Positions 40,674-48,685 of a stretch of DNA of 64,000 nt are shown here, in pieces. The notes under the pieces were generated by a model that searched no databases, was not told where the DNA came from, and saw nothing but the letters and a program-made list of their open reading frames with translations. How positions within the stretch are numbered: position 1 is the first letter of the stretch; each line of letters starts with the position of its first letter. This stretch comes from Gemmiger formicilis (GTDB lineage: Bacteria > Bacillota > Clostridia > Oscillospirales > Ruminococcaceae): positions 1 through 64,000 of the forward strand of contig NZ_JACJJP010000017.1 in the NCBI RefSeq assembly GCF_016900095.1, given 5' to 3'. The position numbers and the translations under genes were made by a program.

Positions 40674-42062
40674 ATGCCGCTTTTGAGCCGGGCCGAGACC
40701 CAGTTTCTGCGCCGCCATCTGGACCACGTGTGCCACGTCACCCTGGACCCGGACGGTCCCGGCGCCCTGCGCATCCATCTGGTGCCCAGCCGGCACCAGC
40801 ACACCGCCGTACCCTTTGTGGCCATCCTCAACGGGCGGGACATTCTGCCCCTGAGTGTCTCCTGGGCCATTCTGCTGGCCAACCTGATGGAAGCCCTGCA
40901 GCCCTATGAGGGCCGCCGGATGGAGGAAGAAGAACAGAAACAGGCGGCCGAAACCGCCGTACAGGCCACCGCCGCCGTTTACAGACAAACGCCAACGGAA
41001 CAGATCGCCGCCGATTTGGATTCCATGATGACCTCCCTGCTGGCCATTGCCCGGGGCGAAACCCCGCCGGTGGAGGTACAGCCCATGGACCTGGGGGCCT
41101 ATGCCCCCCACATGGCGGCCCCCCACCGCGTGGACCTGCTCGTCAGCGCCATGGTCAAGGATGGCGCCTGGCACTGCAACCAGAAATGTCTGCACTGCTA
41201 CGCCGCCCGCCAGCCTTACGGCGAAACCGAGGAGCTGGACACCGACCAGTGGCTGGCCGTCATCCAGAAATGCCGCACCGCGGGCATTCCCCAGCTGACC
41301 TTTACCGGCGGCGAACCCACCCTGCGCCACGACCTGGTCAAGCTGGTGGACGCCGCCCAGTGGTTTGTGACCCGGCTGAACACCAACGGCCGGATGCTCA
41401 CCAGCGCCTTGTGCCACGATCTGTACGAGGCCAGCCTGGACAGCGTGCAGGTCACCCTGTATTCCGCCGAAGAATCGGTTCATAATACCCTGGTGGGGGC
41501 CCCCGGCTTTGCCGACACGGTGGCGGGCATCCGCAATGCCCTGGCCGCCGGGCTGAACGTGAGCATCAACACCCCGCTGTGCAGCCTGAACAAGGACTAC
41601 GCCGCCACCCTGGCCCTGGCCCACGAACTGGGCATCCGGTACGCCACCTGCAGCGGGCTGATCCCCGCCGGCAGCGCCCAGACCCCCGAAAGCCGGGGCA
41701 CCCGGCTGAGCCCCGGGGAGCTGACCCGGGTGCTGCGGGAAGCCCTGGACTTTGCCAATGCCCACGGGATGGAGCTGGATTTCACCAGCCCCGGCTGGCT
41801 GTCCGACGAAACCTTGCAGCAACTGGGCTTCAAACAGGTGCCCAGCTGCGGGGCCTGCCTGTCCAACATGGCCATTGCCCCGGACGGCACCGTCCTGCCC
41901 TGCCAGAGCTGGCTGTGCGGCCCTGGTCTGGGCAACATCCTGCACCAGCCCTGGCGGCGCATCTGGAACCACCCGGCCTGCCGGCGTATCCGCCGCCAAA
42001 GCGCCAAAATGCTGCACATCTGCCCCCTGGGTGAAACACCTTTGAAGGAGGACGCGCCATGA
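40674..42062 (+). CDS. radical SAM protein with SPASM-like C-terminus
   Basis: A 462-residue radical SAM enzyme. An N-terminal domain of about 150 residues has no recognised family. The core carries Cys168-x3-Cys172-x2-Cys175 (WHCNQKCLHCYAA) for the [4Fe-4S] cluster and TGGEPTLR (211-218) for SAM binding. The C-terminal part has further cysteines at 392, 395, 410, 415, 436 and 450 (SCGACLSNMAI, LPCQSW), the pattern of a SPASM or Twitch domain that holds auxiliary Fe-S clusters in peptide-modifying enzymes. AGGAGGG precedes the ATG. The stop overlaps the ATG of a membrane protein with a Cys-Ala tail, a possible substrate. Confidence 0.88.
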   Translation: MPLLSRAETQFLRRHLDHVCHVTLDPDGPGALRIHLVPSRHQHTAVPFVAILNGRDILPLSVSWAILLANLMEALQPYEGRRMEEEEQKQAAETAVQATAAVYRQTPTEQIAADLDSMMTSLLAIARGETPPVEVQPMDLGAYAPHMAAPHRVDLLVSAMVKDGAWHCNQKCLHCYAARQPYGETEELDTDQWLAVIQKCRTAGIPQLTFTGGEPTLRHDLVKLVDAAQWFVTRLNTNGRMLTSALCHDLYEASLDSVQVTLYSAEESVHNTLVGAPGFADTVAGIRNALAAGLNVSINTPLCSLNKDYAATLALAHELGIRYATCSGLIPAGSAQTPESRGTRLSPGELTRVLREALDFANAHGMELDFTSPGWLSDETLQQLGFKQVPSCGACLSNMAIAPDGTVLPCQSWLCGPGLGNILHQPWRRIWNHPACRRIRRQSAKMLHICPLGETPLKEDAP

Positions 42063-43162
42063 AAGCCTGTGTACGTTTCCGCCGTCGCCTGACCGCCCTG
42101 TGCGCCGTCCTGCTGCTGTTGCTGCTGGCTGTTCCCTCCGCCCACGCCCAGGAAGGGGACCTGGACCGCATCAACCAATACACCGTCACTGTGGACCCCC
42201 GGGTGGACGGCAGCGCCGACATCACCTACGACATTGACTGGGAGGTCATCGGCGGCAGTTCCGAGGACCCGCTTTCCTGGGTCAAGATCGGCCTGCCCAA
42301 CGACCAGGCCAACGACTTTGAAAATCTGACCCCCGACACCGTGTCCAGCGTACGGCTGCAGAAGGAAGGCAGCAACATTTTTGCCCGCGTCACCTTTGTG
42401 CGCCGCTACTACGAACCGGTGTACGCCGCCCAGGCGGGCCAGCAGAGCCGGGTGCAGTTTGCCTTCAAGGTGCACCAGAGCTATCTGTACACCCGCAACA
42501 GCGACGGCACTGCCAGCTACGTCTTCACCCCCGGCTGGTTCGACGACCTGGAAGTGCAGAATCTGACCATCCGGTGGAAGGCCGCCGACGGCATGACCGC
42601 CGACACCGACACCCTGGAAGACGGCTACTATGTGTGGGATTTCGGCACCCTGGACCACGGGGAGAAAGCCACCGTCCGGGTTCAGATGCCCGCCGCAGCG
42701 GTGGCCGCCTATGACCCCGCCACCGAAATGCCCGCTTCGGCCCAATCCGACCCCATGGGGACCGTGCTGGCGGTGCTGCTCTTTTCCGGTGTGCTGGGCC
42801 TGATCGTCTATCTCCTCTACCGGCAATCCGCCCGGCCCCACTGGCGGGGCGGCTTCAGCGACGGGGAGGTGCTGTGGTACACCAACGGGGTGCACACCAT
42901 CCACCTGGCCCCGGGAGCGGTGCCCCCTTCCGGGTACCGGCCTACCAATCCCCCCGCCGGGTTCCATGCCGACGGCGGGTCCTTCCGGGGCGGCGGCGCC
43001 GGACGCACCGGCGGCAGCTGTGCCTGCGCCTGTGTGGCCAGCTGTGCCTGTGCCTGCGCCTGTGCGGGCGGCGGACGAGCCGGCTGCAGCGTAAAGAACT
43101 TCTACCGCATTGCCGTGACCACCGGCAAGGAGGACGGCAAGGAGGAATCCCATGAGCATTGA
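42059..43162 (+). CDS. exported one-TM protein with Cys-Ala-rich cytoplasmic tail
   Basis: A 367-residue protein. A signal peptide (1-30, ending PSAHA) is followed by an extracellular domain (31-230) like the N-part of DUF2207 proteins (VDPRVDGSADITYDIDWEV). One membrane helix (about 233-254) and a cytoplasmic tail follow. The tail is Gly/Pro-rich and then carries an alternating Cys-Ala run (Cys321, 323, 325, 329, 331, 333, 335) plus Cys343 in GGGRAGCS. Function is unknown. The gene overlaps the radical SAM gene by 4 bp and the AAA+ gene by 11 bp, so all three are surely co-expressed. The cysteines could bind metal, or be modified by the radical SAM enzyme. Confidence 0.75.
   Translation: MKACVRFRRRLTALCAVLLLLLLAVPSAHAQEGDLDRINQYTVTVDPRVDGSADITYDIDWEVIGGSSEDPLSWVKIGLPNDQANDFENLTPDTVSSVRLQKEGSNIFARVTFVRRYYEPVYAAQAGQQSRVQFAFKVHQSYLYTRNSDGTASYVFTPGWFDDLEVQNLTIRWKAADGMTADTDTLEDGYYVWDFGTLDHGEKATVRVQMPAAAVAAYDPATEMPASAQSDPMGTVLAVLLFSGVLGLIVYLLYRQSARPHWRGGFSDGEVLWYTNGVHTIHLAPGAVPPSGYRPTNPPAGFHADGGSFRGGGAGRTGGSCACACVASCACACACAGGGRAGCSVKNFYRIAVTTGKEDGKEESHEH
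43016..43066 (+). repeat. Cys-Ala codon repeat
   Basis: A run of TGT/TGC and GCC codons (unit like TGTGCCTGCGCC) encodes the alternating Cys-Ala tail. Codons vary between TGT and TGC, so the pattern is kept at protein level and is not simply a slipped DNA repeat. Confidence 0.7.
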
Positions 43163-45197
43163 GGACGGATACGACGCCTGGGTGCGGGGCCTGATGGGCT
43201 CCGCCCGGGGCGCGGACAAGCAGCAGGCCGACGCAGCCGCCGCCAGCCTGGCGGACATGCAGGCCCAGCTGGATGCTCTGACCGCCGCCAAAAAGCGCAG
43301 CCGCGGCACCCGCAACGTGCTGGATGCGGTGGACAAGGCGGCGGCCGCCACCACCGAGAACGTGCGCCGGATGAGCAGCGAGCTCACCCGCAACCTGCGC
43401 ACCGACGGACTTTTGCAGAACGCCCCCGCCCAGCCTGCGGCCGCCCCGGCCCGGGGTGCGGGGTTCGAGGGCCTGGCCGCCGAGGTCCGCACCGAAGTGC
43501 TGGGCCAGGACGCCTTTGTGGCGGATGTGGTCAAGGCCTTCCGCCGTCCCTTTGTCATGGGCACCGAGGACCCCCGCAAAGCCCGGGGGCCCATGCTGCT
43601 CTGCGGGCCGGAGGGCACCGGCCGCCACTATACCCTGCGGTGTGTGGTGCGCCGGATGGCCGACCGGGGGCTTTTGCCCAACGCCGACATCGACACCCTG
43701 GACCTGGCGCTGTACCCCGGCCCCGCCCAGGAAAAACTGTTTTTGCAGGATCTGTACGCCGCCCTGCAGTCCCCCGCCCAGGTGCTGGCCTTTGACCATT
43801 ACGAGGCCTGTGCCGCCTCCTACCTGAACATGCTGGCCGATCTGGCCATGGACGGCACCCTGGCTTTGTCCAGCCGGTATGTATTGCAGCGGGGGATTCT
43901 GGTGGACGTGGGCACCGCCCTGGCCCCCGGCGCCGTGGGCGAGCTGAGCGCCAGTGGCAAATACTTCGTCTTTTTCTCCGAGAAGGACGAGGCCGCCCTG
44001 GCCGACCGGTTCGGCGCCCGGTTTGTGGACGCCCTGGCCGGGGATATCTGCCGCACCGATCCCTTCACCCCCGAAAGCCTGGCGGCCATCGCCGCCCGGG
44101 AGCTGAATTTTCTGGCCCAGAAAACCCGCCGCCAATGCGGGCTGGCCCTGTCCATGGGTGCCGACCTGCGGGACTACCTGGCCGCCCAGTACGGCAAGCG
44201 GGGCGGCATGAGCGCCATGCGGGACTTTGCCGACCGGCTTTTCCGGGCACTGGCGGAATACGTGCTTTCCTCCGACACCGCCCCCGCCGACGGCACCCCC
44301 GTCACCCTGACGGTGCGGGAGGGCCGGATCTTCGCCGACGTGAACGGGGGCGAGCCCTTTGACCTGCTGGCCCTTCTGCCCCAGCAATACCGGGGTGATG
44401 TGGAAGCGGTGGAGGCCGAGCTGGACCGGATTGTGGGCCTGGACGAGGTGAAAGCCTACGTGCGGGACATTGCCAAAAACGTGCAGGCCCAGCAGCGGCG
44501 CAAGGCCCAGGGTCTGCCGGTGGCGGAAATCAACATGCACATGATCTTTACCGGCAATCCCGGCACCGGCAAGACCACCATTGCCCGGATTCTGGCCAAG
44601 TACCTGAAAGCCATCGGGGCGCTGGCCGGCGGGCAGCTGGTGGAGGTGGGCCGGGCCGACCTGGTGGGCCGGTATGTGGGCCACACCGCCCCCCTGACCA
44701 ACCAGGTCATCAACAGTGCCCTGGGCGGGGTGCTCTTCATCGACGAAGCCTACAGCCTCTACCGCGGGGGCGAAGACAGCTTCGGCCTGGAGGCCATCGA
44801 CACCCTGGTCAAGGGCATTGAGGACCACCGCAACGACCTGGTGGTGGTGCTGGCCGGGTACACCCGGGAAATGCAGACCTTCCTGGCCGCCAACTCCGGG
44901 CTGGCCAGCCGGTTCCCCAACCAGATCGAGTTTCCCGACTACACCGCCGACGAGCTGTGGGCGATCACCCGGTCCCTGGCCCAGGCCAAGGGCTACCGCC
45001 TGGACGAGGGCTGCGCCCTGCCCCTGAAGAGCTGGTTTGCCCGCCGCCAGGCCACGGACGCCGCCAAGGCCGGCAACGGCCGCATGGCCCGCAACGTCCT
45101 GGAACGGGCCATCCTGAACCAGTCCCGCCGCCTGGTGGCCGACCCGGCCGCCCCCCTGGACCTGCTTTTGCCCGGGGATTTTGAGCTGGACGAATAA
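43152..45197 (+). CDS. two-module AAA+ ATPase (CbxX/SpoVK-type second module)
   Basis: A 681-residue AAA+ protein. An N-terminal helical, Ala-rich region (1-105) is followed by a ClpB-like first module whose Walker A is GPEGTGRH (152-159, the Lys replaced by Arg) and Walker B is VLAFDHYEA, so it is probably inactive. The second module (about 425-681) is of the CbxX/CfqX/SpoVK type with intact Walker A GNPGTGKTT (468-476), Walker B VLFIDEA (527-533) and GLASRFPNQIEF. AAGGAGG precedes the ATG, which lies inside the end of the Cys-Ala tail gene. CbxX-type ATPases remodel protein complexes; the client may be the neighbour. Confidence 0.85.
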   Translation: MSIEDGYDAWVRGLMGSARGADKQQADAAAASLADMQAQLDALTAAKKRSRGTRNVLDAVDKAAAATTENVRRMSSELTRNLRTDGLLQNAPAQPAAAPARGAGFEGLAAEVRTEVLGQDAFVADVVKAFRRPFVMGTEDPRKARGPMLLCGPEGTGRHYTLRCVVRRMADRGLLPNADIDTLDLALYPGPAQEKLFLQDLYAALQSPAQVLAFDHYEACAASYLNMLADLAMDGTLALSSRYVLQRGILVDVGTALAPGAVGELSASGKYFVFFSEKDEAALADRFGARFVDALAGDICRTDPFTPESLAAIAARELNFLAQKTRRQCGLALSMGADLRDYLAAQYGKRGGMSAMRDFADRLFRALAEYVLSSDTAPADGTPVTLTVREGRIFADVNGGEPFDLLALLPQQYRGDVEAVEAELDRIVGLDEVKAYVRDIAKNVQAQQRRKAQGLPVAEINMHMIFTGNPGTGKTTIARILAKYLKAIGALAGGQLVEVGRADLVGRYVGHTAPLTNQVINSALGGVLFIDEAYSLYRGGEDSFGLEAIDTLVKGIEDHRNDLVVVLAGYTREMQTFLAANSGLASRFPNQIEFPDYTADELWAITRSLAQAKGYRLDEGCALPLKSWFARRQATDAAKAGNGRMARNVLERAILNQSRRLVADPAAPLDLLLPGDFELDE

Positions 45198-45208
45198 AAC
45201 CGAAACAT

Positions 45209-45243
45209 GCCTTGCCCGGTTTTCCGGGCAGGGCTTTTTGTTT
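45209..45243 (+). terminator. terminator of the radical SAM operon
   Basis: GCCTTGCCCGG / CCGGGCAGGGC (one G-T pair) with a 4 nt loop and five T. Confidence 0.85.
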
Positions 45244-45584
45244 GGAACGGAAAAGAAATGATAAAAAAATTTTCTTTGCTTCATTTTCTTGATCTGTATC
45301 TATTTTTGTTGTTCAGTTGTCCAAAAGCCACCCTTTTGGGGTTCCGGTTGTGCAAATTGACCGTGCCCTGGTGCCAAACCGGTGCCACGGCACAAGGTAT
45401 GGTCGGGGATGCCCGCCACAGCGTCCTTTTTCCCGTATCGGCAAATTCGTTCCGTTCTTGACAATCTCCCCCCGCCGCGTGCATAATAGAGTAGGTTTCG
45501 TCTACCAAAATGTGGGGCGGACCCGATTGTCATCGCATTGTCAGCAATCATTTTTGTTTTTGATTCACAAAGGAGTTGTGGCGG
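45244..45584. other. intergenic region before degV
   Basis: A 341 bp spacer without a convincing gene. It has an AT-rich block (about 45256-45310), then a GC-rich part with a possible GTGCC...GGCAC hairpin (45363-45393) and a GGTGCC direct repeat. The degV promoter and a small GTAG...CTAC hairpin in its leader (about 45492-45506) follow. It is less GC-rich than its surroundings. A small RNA is possible but nothing proves it. Confidence 0.4.
45458..45487 (+). promoter_or_regulatory. promoter of the degV operon
   Basis: TTGACA and CATAAT are separated by 18 bp. It predicts a leader of about 90 nt. Confidence 0.7.
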
Positions 45585-46439
45585 ATGGTACATATTTTGA
45601 CCAATTCTGTCTGCGATCTGACCCCGCAGCAGTTGGAGGAACTGGGCGTCACCGCCATTCCGGACACCATCGCCTTCAGCCCCACCGAACAGTACCGCAA
45701 CAACATCGAAATCGACCCGCCCACCCTCTACCGCCGCCTGGAGGGCTGCGCCGAACTGCCCAAAACCGCCCACCCCAACCTGGACCAGTTCATGCAGGCT
45801 TTCCGGGAGGCCGCCGCGGCCCCGGGCTGTACCGAGCTGCTCTGCCTGAGCCTGACCAGCAAGATGTCCGGCTCCTGCAACACCGCCCGCACCGCCGTCA
45901 AGTTGCTGGAAGAGCAGGGCTTTGCCACCCCCGTCACCGTCTATGACAGCCAGCAGGTTTCCTACGGACTGGCGGTGCTGGTCAAGGAGGCTGCCCTTCT
46001 GGCAGCCCAGGGCCTGACCGCCGCCCAGATCGTGGAAAAGCTGGAGGCGCTGCGTCCCCACGTGGGGGTATACTTTGCCATGGAATCCCTGGCCAACGCC
46101 CGCAAGGGCGGCCGCGCCGGGGCCATCCGGGTGCTGGCCGCCGACCTGCTCAAGGTCAAACCCATCCTGGTGTTCAAGGACGGGCTGGTCAGCGATATCG
46201 GCATTGTGCGCGGGTTCGACCGCGCCGTGGACCGGGTGGTGGATATTTACCGGGAAAAAGCCGTCTACGGCGGCGAGGTGTTCCTTTTCCACGCCGACCG
46301 CACCGGGCTGGCCCAAACCGTGGCCGACCGGCTGCTGGCCATCGACCCCGACGCCCGGATCACCATCGGCTGGGTGGGCGCCGTCATCGGCATCTACACC
46401 GGGGCGGGCTGTCTGGGCCTGGCCTTCCGCCAGAAATGA
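45585..46439 (+). CDS. DegV-family fatty-acid-binding protein
   Basis: A 284-residue DegV protein. The start MVHILTNSVCDLTPQQLEELG and the motifs SLTSKMSGSCNTA, VYDSQQVSYG and FAMESLANARKGGRAG are typical. In Firmicutes, DegV (FakB) proteins hold a fatty acid in a buried tunnel and present it to the kinase FakA; no fakA is in the window. AAAGGAG precedes the ATG. It is the first gene of a four-gene operon. Confidence 0.92.
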   Translation: MVHILTNSVCDLTPQQLEELGVTAIPDTIAFSPTEQYRNNIEIDPPTLYRRLEGCAELPKTAHPNLDQFMQAFREAAAAPGCTELLCLSLTSKMSGSCNTARTAVKLLEEQGFATPVTVYDSQQVSYGLAVLVKEAALLAAQGLTAAQIVEKLEALRPHVGVYFAMESLANARKGGRAGAIRVLAADLLKVKPILVFKDGLVSDIGIVRGFDRAVDRVVDIYREKAVYGGEVFLFHADRTGLAQTVADRLLAIDPDARITIGWVGAVIGIYTGAGCLGLAFRQK

Positions 46440-47029
46440 CGGCGGTCCGGCTGTGCTGCCTGGGGTTGGGGGCCCTGGCTTTCGGGCTGATGGCTCTTTC
46501 CGATTACGCCCAGGTGCTCCGCGGCAAGCGGGGCGCCGGGATTCTGTTTCCCCTGGGCGGGGCGTTTCTGGCCCTGGCCACCGCCGTACTGGCCGCCGAT
46601 GCCTGGCGCCGGTACGCCCGGGGTCCGCTGTCCCCTTTGTGGGGCGCGGGTGCCCTGCTCATGCTGGCACTTTTGGTCTATACCCTGTTTTTTGCCCTGC
46701 CGGCGGGGGGCAGCAGCGTCACCACCGCCGAGAAGGATGTGCTCCGGCCCCTGGTGAACACCGGCGTGTTCGCCCTGTGCCGCCATCCCGGCGTGTTGTT
46801 CCTGGGCGGGTTTTACGCCTGCCTGTGGGGGGCCCTGGGGGGCTGGGCCCTGGGTGCCGCCTTCCTGCTTTTCACCGCCCTGGACGCCGCCTATGCTGCC
46901 TGGCAGGGGACCTGCGTGTTTCCCCGCAGCATCCGGGATTATGCGGCCTACTGCGCCGAAACACCCCGGTTTCTGCCCACCCTGCGCAGCCTGCAACGCT
47001 GCCTGCACACCCTGCGCACCCCGAAGTAA
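46436..47029 (+). CDS. membrane protein with ICMT/PEMT-like motif
   Basis: A 197-residue protein with five to six hydrophobic segments. The C-terminal part has LVNTGVFALCRHPGVLFLGGFYA and YAAYCAETPRFLPT. These match the RHPxYxG and C-terminal Tyr/Pro pattern of isoprenylcysteine carboxyl methyltransferase-like and phospholipid methyltransferase proteins, though Tyr is replaced and the second motif is weak. A SAM-dependent lipid or protein methyltransferase is possible but unproven. Its ATG overlaps the degV stop by 4 bp. Confidence 0.6.
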   Translation: MTAVRLCCLGLGALAFGLMALSDYAQVLRGKRGAGILFPLGGAFLALATAVLAADAWRRYARGPLSPLWGAGALLMLALLVYTLFFALPAGGSSVTTAEKDVLRPLVNTGVFALCRHPGVLFLGGFYACLWGALGGWALGAAFLLFTALDAAYAAWQGTCVFPRSIRDYAAYCAETPRFLPTLRSLQRCLHTLRTPK

Positions 47030-47053
47030 AATCTGGAAAAGGGATGGTTCACC

Positions 47054-48685
47054 ATGACCTTTGAGGAAAAACTGAAACAATGCCCGGCCGCCGAGGTCTG
47101 GCAGGAATATTGCGGCTTTCTGGACCTGAGCTTGCCCGAGTACATGCAGATCCAGAAACGCCTGGTCATGGAGCAGGTGGAGCTGATGGCGGCCTGCCCC
47201 CTGGGGCAGCGTCTGTTCAAGAACGGGGTGCCCCGCACTGTGGAAGAGTTCCGCACCATGGTCCCCCTGACCAAGTTTGAAGATTACGCCGACGTACTGC
47301 TGCCCCAGCGGGAGGAGATGCTGCCCGCCAAGCCGGTGGTGTGGCTGCACACCACCTGGGAGGGCGGCGACTTTCCTTCCAAGCGTGCGCCCTACACCGA
47401 GAGCATGCTGGAAGCCTACACCCGCAACATTCTGGCGGCCATGATCCTGTCCACCAGCACCGGCCGGGGGCACTTTCATGTGCGGCCCGGGGCCCGGGTG
47501 CTGTACAGCCTGGCCCCCATGCCTTACGCCACCGGCATGTTCCCGGACCTGATCCGCCCGCAGATCCGCCTGCGGTTCATGCCCTCGGTGCGGGAGGCCC
47601 GCAAGATGAGCTTCGGCCAGCAGACCCGCCTGGGGTACAAGCTGGCGGTGAAGCACGGCATGAACCTGTTTTTCGGCATGAGCAGCGTGCTGTACGGGGC
47701 CACCCGCAGCCTGGACGGGCTGGTCGGCAGCGGCGGGGGCGGCGGCAGCCTGAAGATGCTGTGGGGCATGAGTCCCCGCATGCTGGTGCGGCTGCTGTCG
47801 GCGCTGTACCGCTGCAAGCGGGACGGCACGCCCCTGCGGCCCCGGGACCTGTTCAAGCTGGACGGGTTCGTCTGCGTGGGCACCGACACCGCTTTGTACA
47901 AGAACGAGCTGGCGGAAGCCTGGGGCATCCGGCCGCTGGAACTGGCCGGCGGCACCGAGCCTTCCTGCATGGGCACCGAGACCTGGAGCAAGAACGGCCT
48001 GGTGCTCTTCCCCGACGCCTGTTTCTACGAATTCATCCCCGAGCACGAGTATATCCGGGAACTGGAAGATCCTTCCTACACGCCCCAGACCTATCTGATG
48101 GATGAGCTGGTGGCCGGCCAGAAATATGAGCTGGTCATCACGGTGCTCAAGGGCGGGGCCTTCCTGCGCTACCGGGTGGGGGACATCTACCGCTGCCTGC
48201 GGCTGCGCAATCCGGAAGACCAGCTGGACCTGCCCCAGTTCGAGTATGTGGACCGGATTCCCACCGTCATCGACATTGCGGGCTTTACCCGCATCACCAA
48301 GCGGGAAATCGAGAAGGTCATCACCCTGTCCCGGCTGCCGGTACGGCACTGGTTTGCGGTGAAGGAGTACGACGCCGACGGTCACTCCTACCTGGACCTG
48401 TATGTGGAGCTGGATGCCGTCGACGCCGGGTCCGCCGTCCTGACCAAACAGATTCTGCAGGAGCATCTGTCCATCTATTTCCGCTCCTACGACGGGGATT
48501 ACAAGGACCTGAAACGGCTGCTGGGCATGGACCCGCTGCGGGTCACGGTGCTGAAAGCTGGCACCATGGACGCCTACACCGCCCGCACCGGCCGCCATGT
48601 GCCGCCGGTGGGTGCCCCCCGGGAAATTGTGGTGGACATTTTGCACATGCAGGGTCCCGCCCCGGAAGGGGGTGAGGCCCGGTGA
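47054..48685 (+). CDS. GH3-family acyl-adenylating enzyme
   Basis: A 543-residue protein of the GH3 auxin-responsive promoter family, members of the acyl-adenylate-forming ANL fold. Recognisable parts are LWGMSPRMLVRLL, LELAGGTEPSCMGTE, YELVITVLKGGAFLRYRVGDIYRC and RIPTVIDIAGFTRITKREIEKVI. In plants, GH3 enzymes join jasmonate or auxin to amino acids; bacterial members have no settled substrate. It lies 24 bp after the ICMT-like gene and overlaps the next gene by 4 bp (GTGA). With DegV at the head of the operon, a fatty-acid substrate is a reasonable guess. Confidence 0.82.
   Translation: MTFEEKLKQCPAAEVWQEYCGFLDLSLPEYMQIQKRLVMEQVELMAACPLGQRLFKNGVPRTVEEFRTMVPLTKFEDYADVLLPQREEMLPAKPVVWLHTTWEGGDFPSKRAPYTESMLEAYTRNILAAMILSTSTGRGHFHVRPGARVLYSLAPMPYATGMFPDLIRPQIRLRFMPSVREARKMSFGQQTRLGYKLAVKHGMNLFFGMSSVLYGATRSLDGLVGSGGGGGSLKMLWGMSPRMLVRLLSALYRCKRDGTPLRPRDLFKLDGFVCVGTDTALYKNELAEAWGIRPLELAGGTEPSCMGTETWSKNGLVLFPDACFYEFIPEHEYIRELEDPSYTPQTYLMDELVAGQKYELVITVLKGGAFLRYRVGDIYRCLRLRNPEDQLDLPQFEYVDRIPTVIDIAGFTRITKREIEKVITLSRLPVRHWFAVKEYDADGHSYLDLYVELDAVDAGSAVLTKQILQEHLSIYFRSYDGDYKDLKRLLGMDPLRVTVLKAGTMDAYTARTGRHVPPVGAPREIVVDILHMQGPAPEGGEAR

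Noticed and set aside
43016-43066. Short repeats as a possible CRISPR or minisatellite
   Set aside because: The repeat is codon-level Cys-Ala coding inside a gene, with no spacers and no cas genes nearby.
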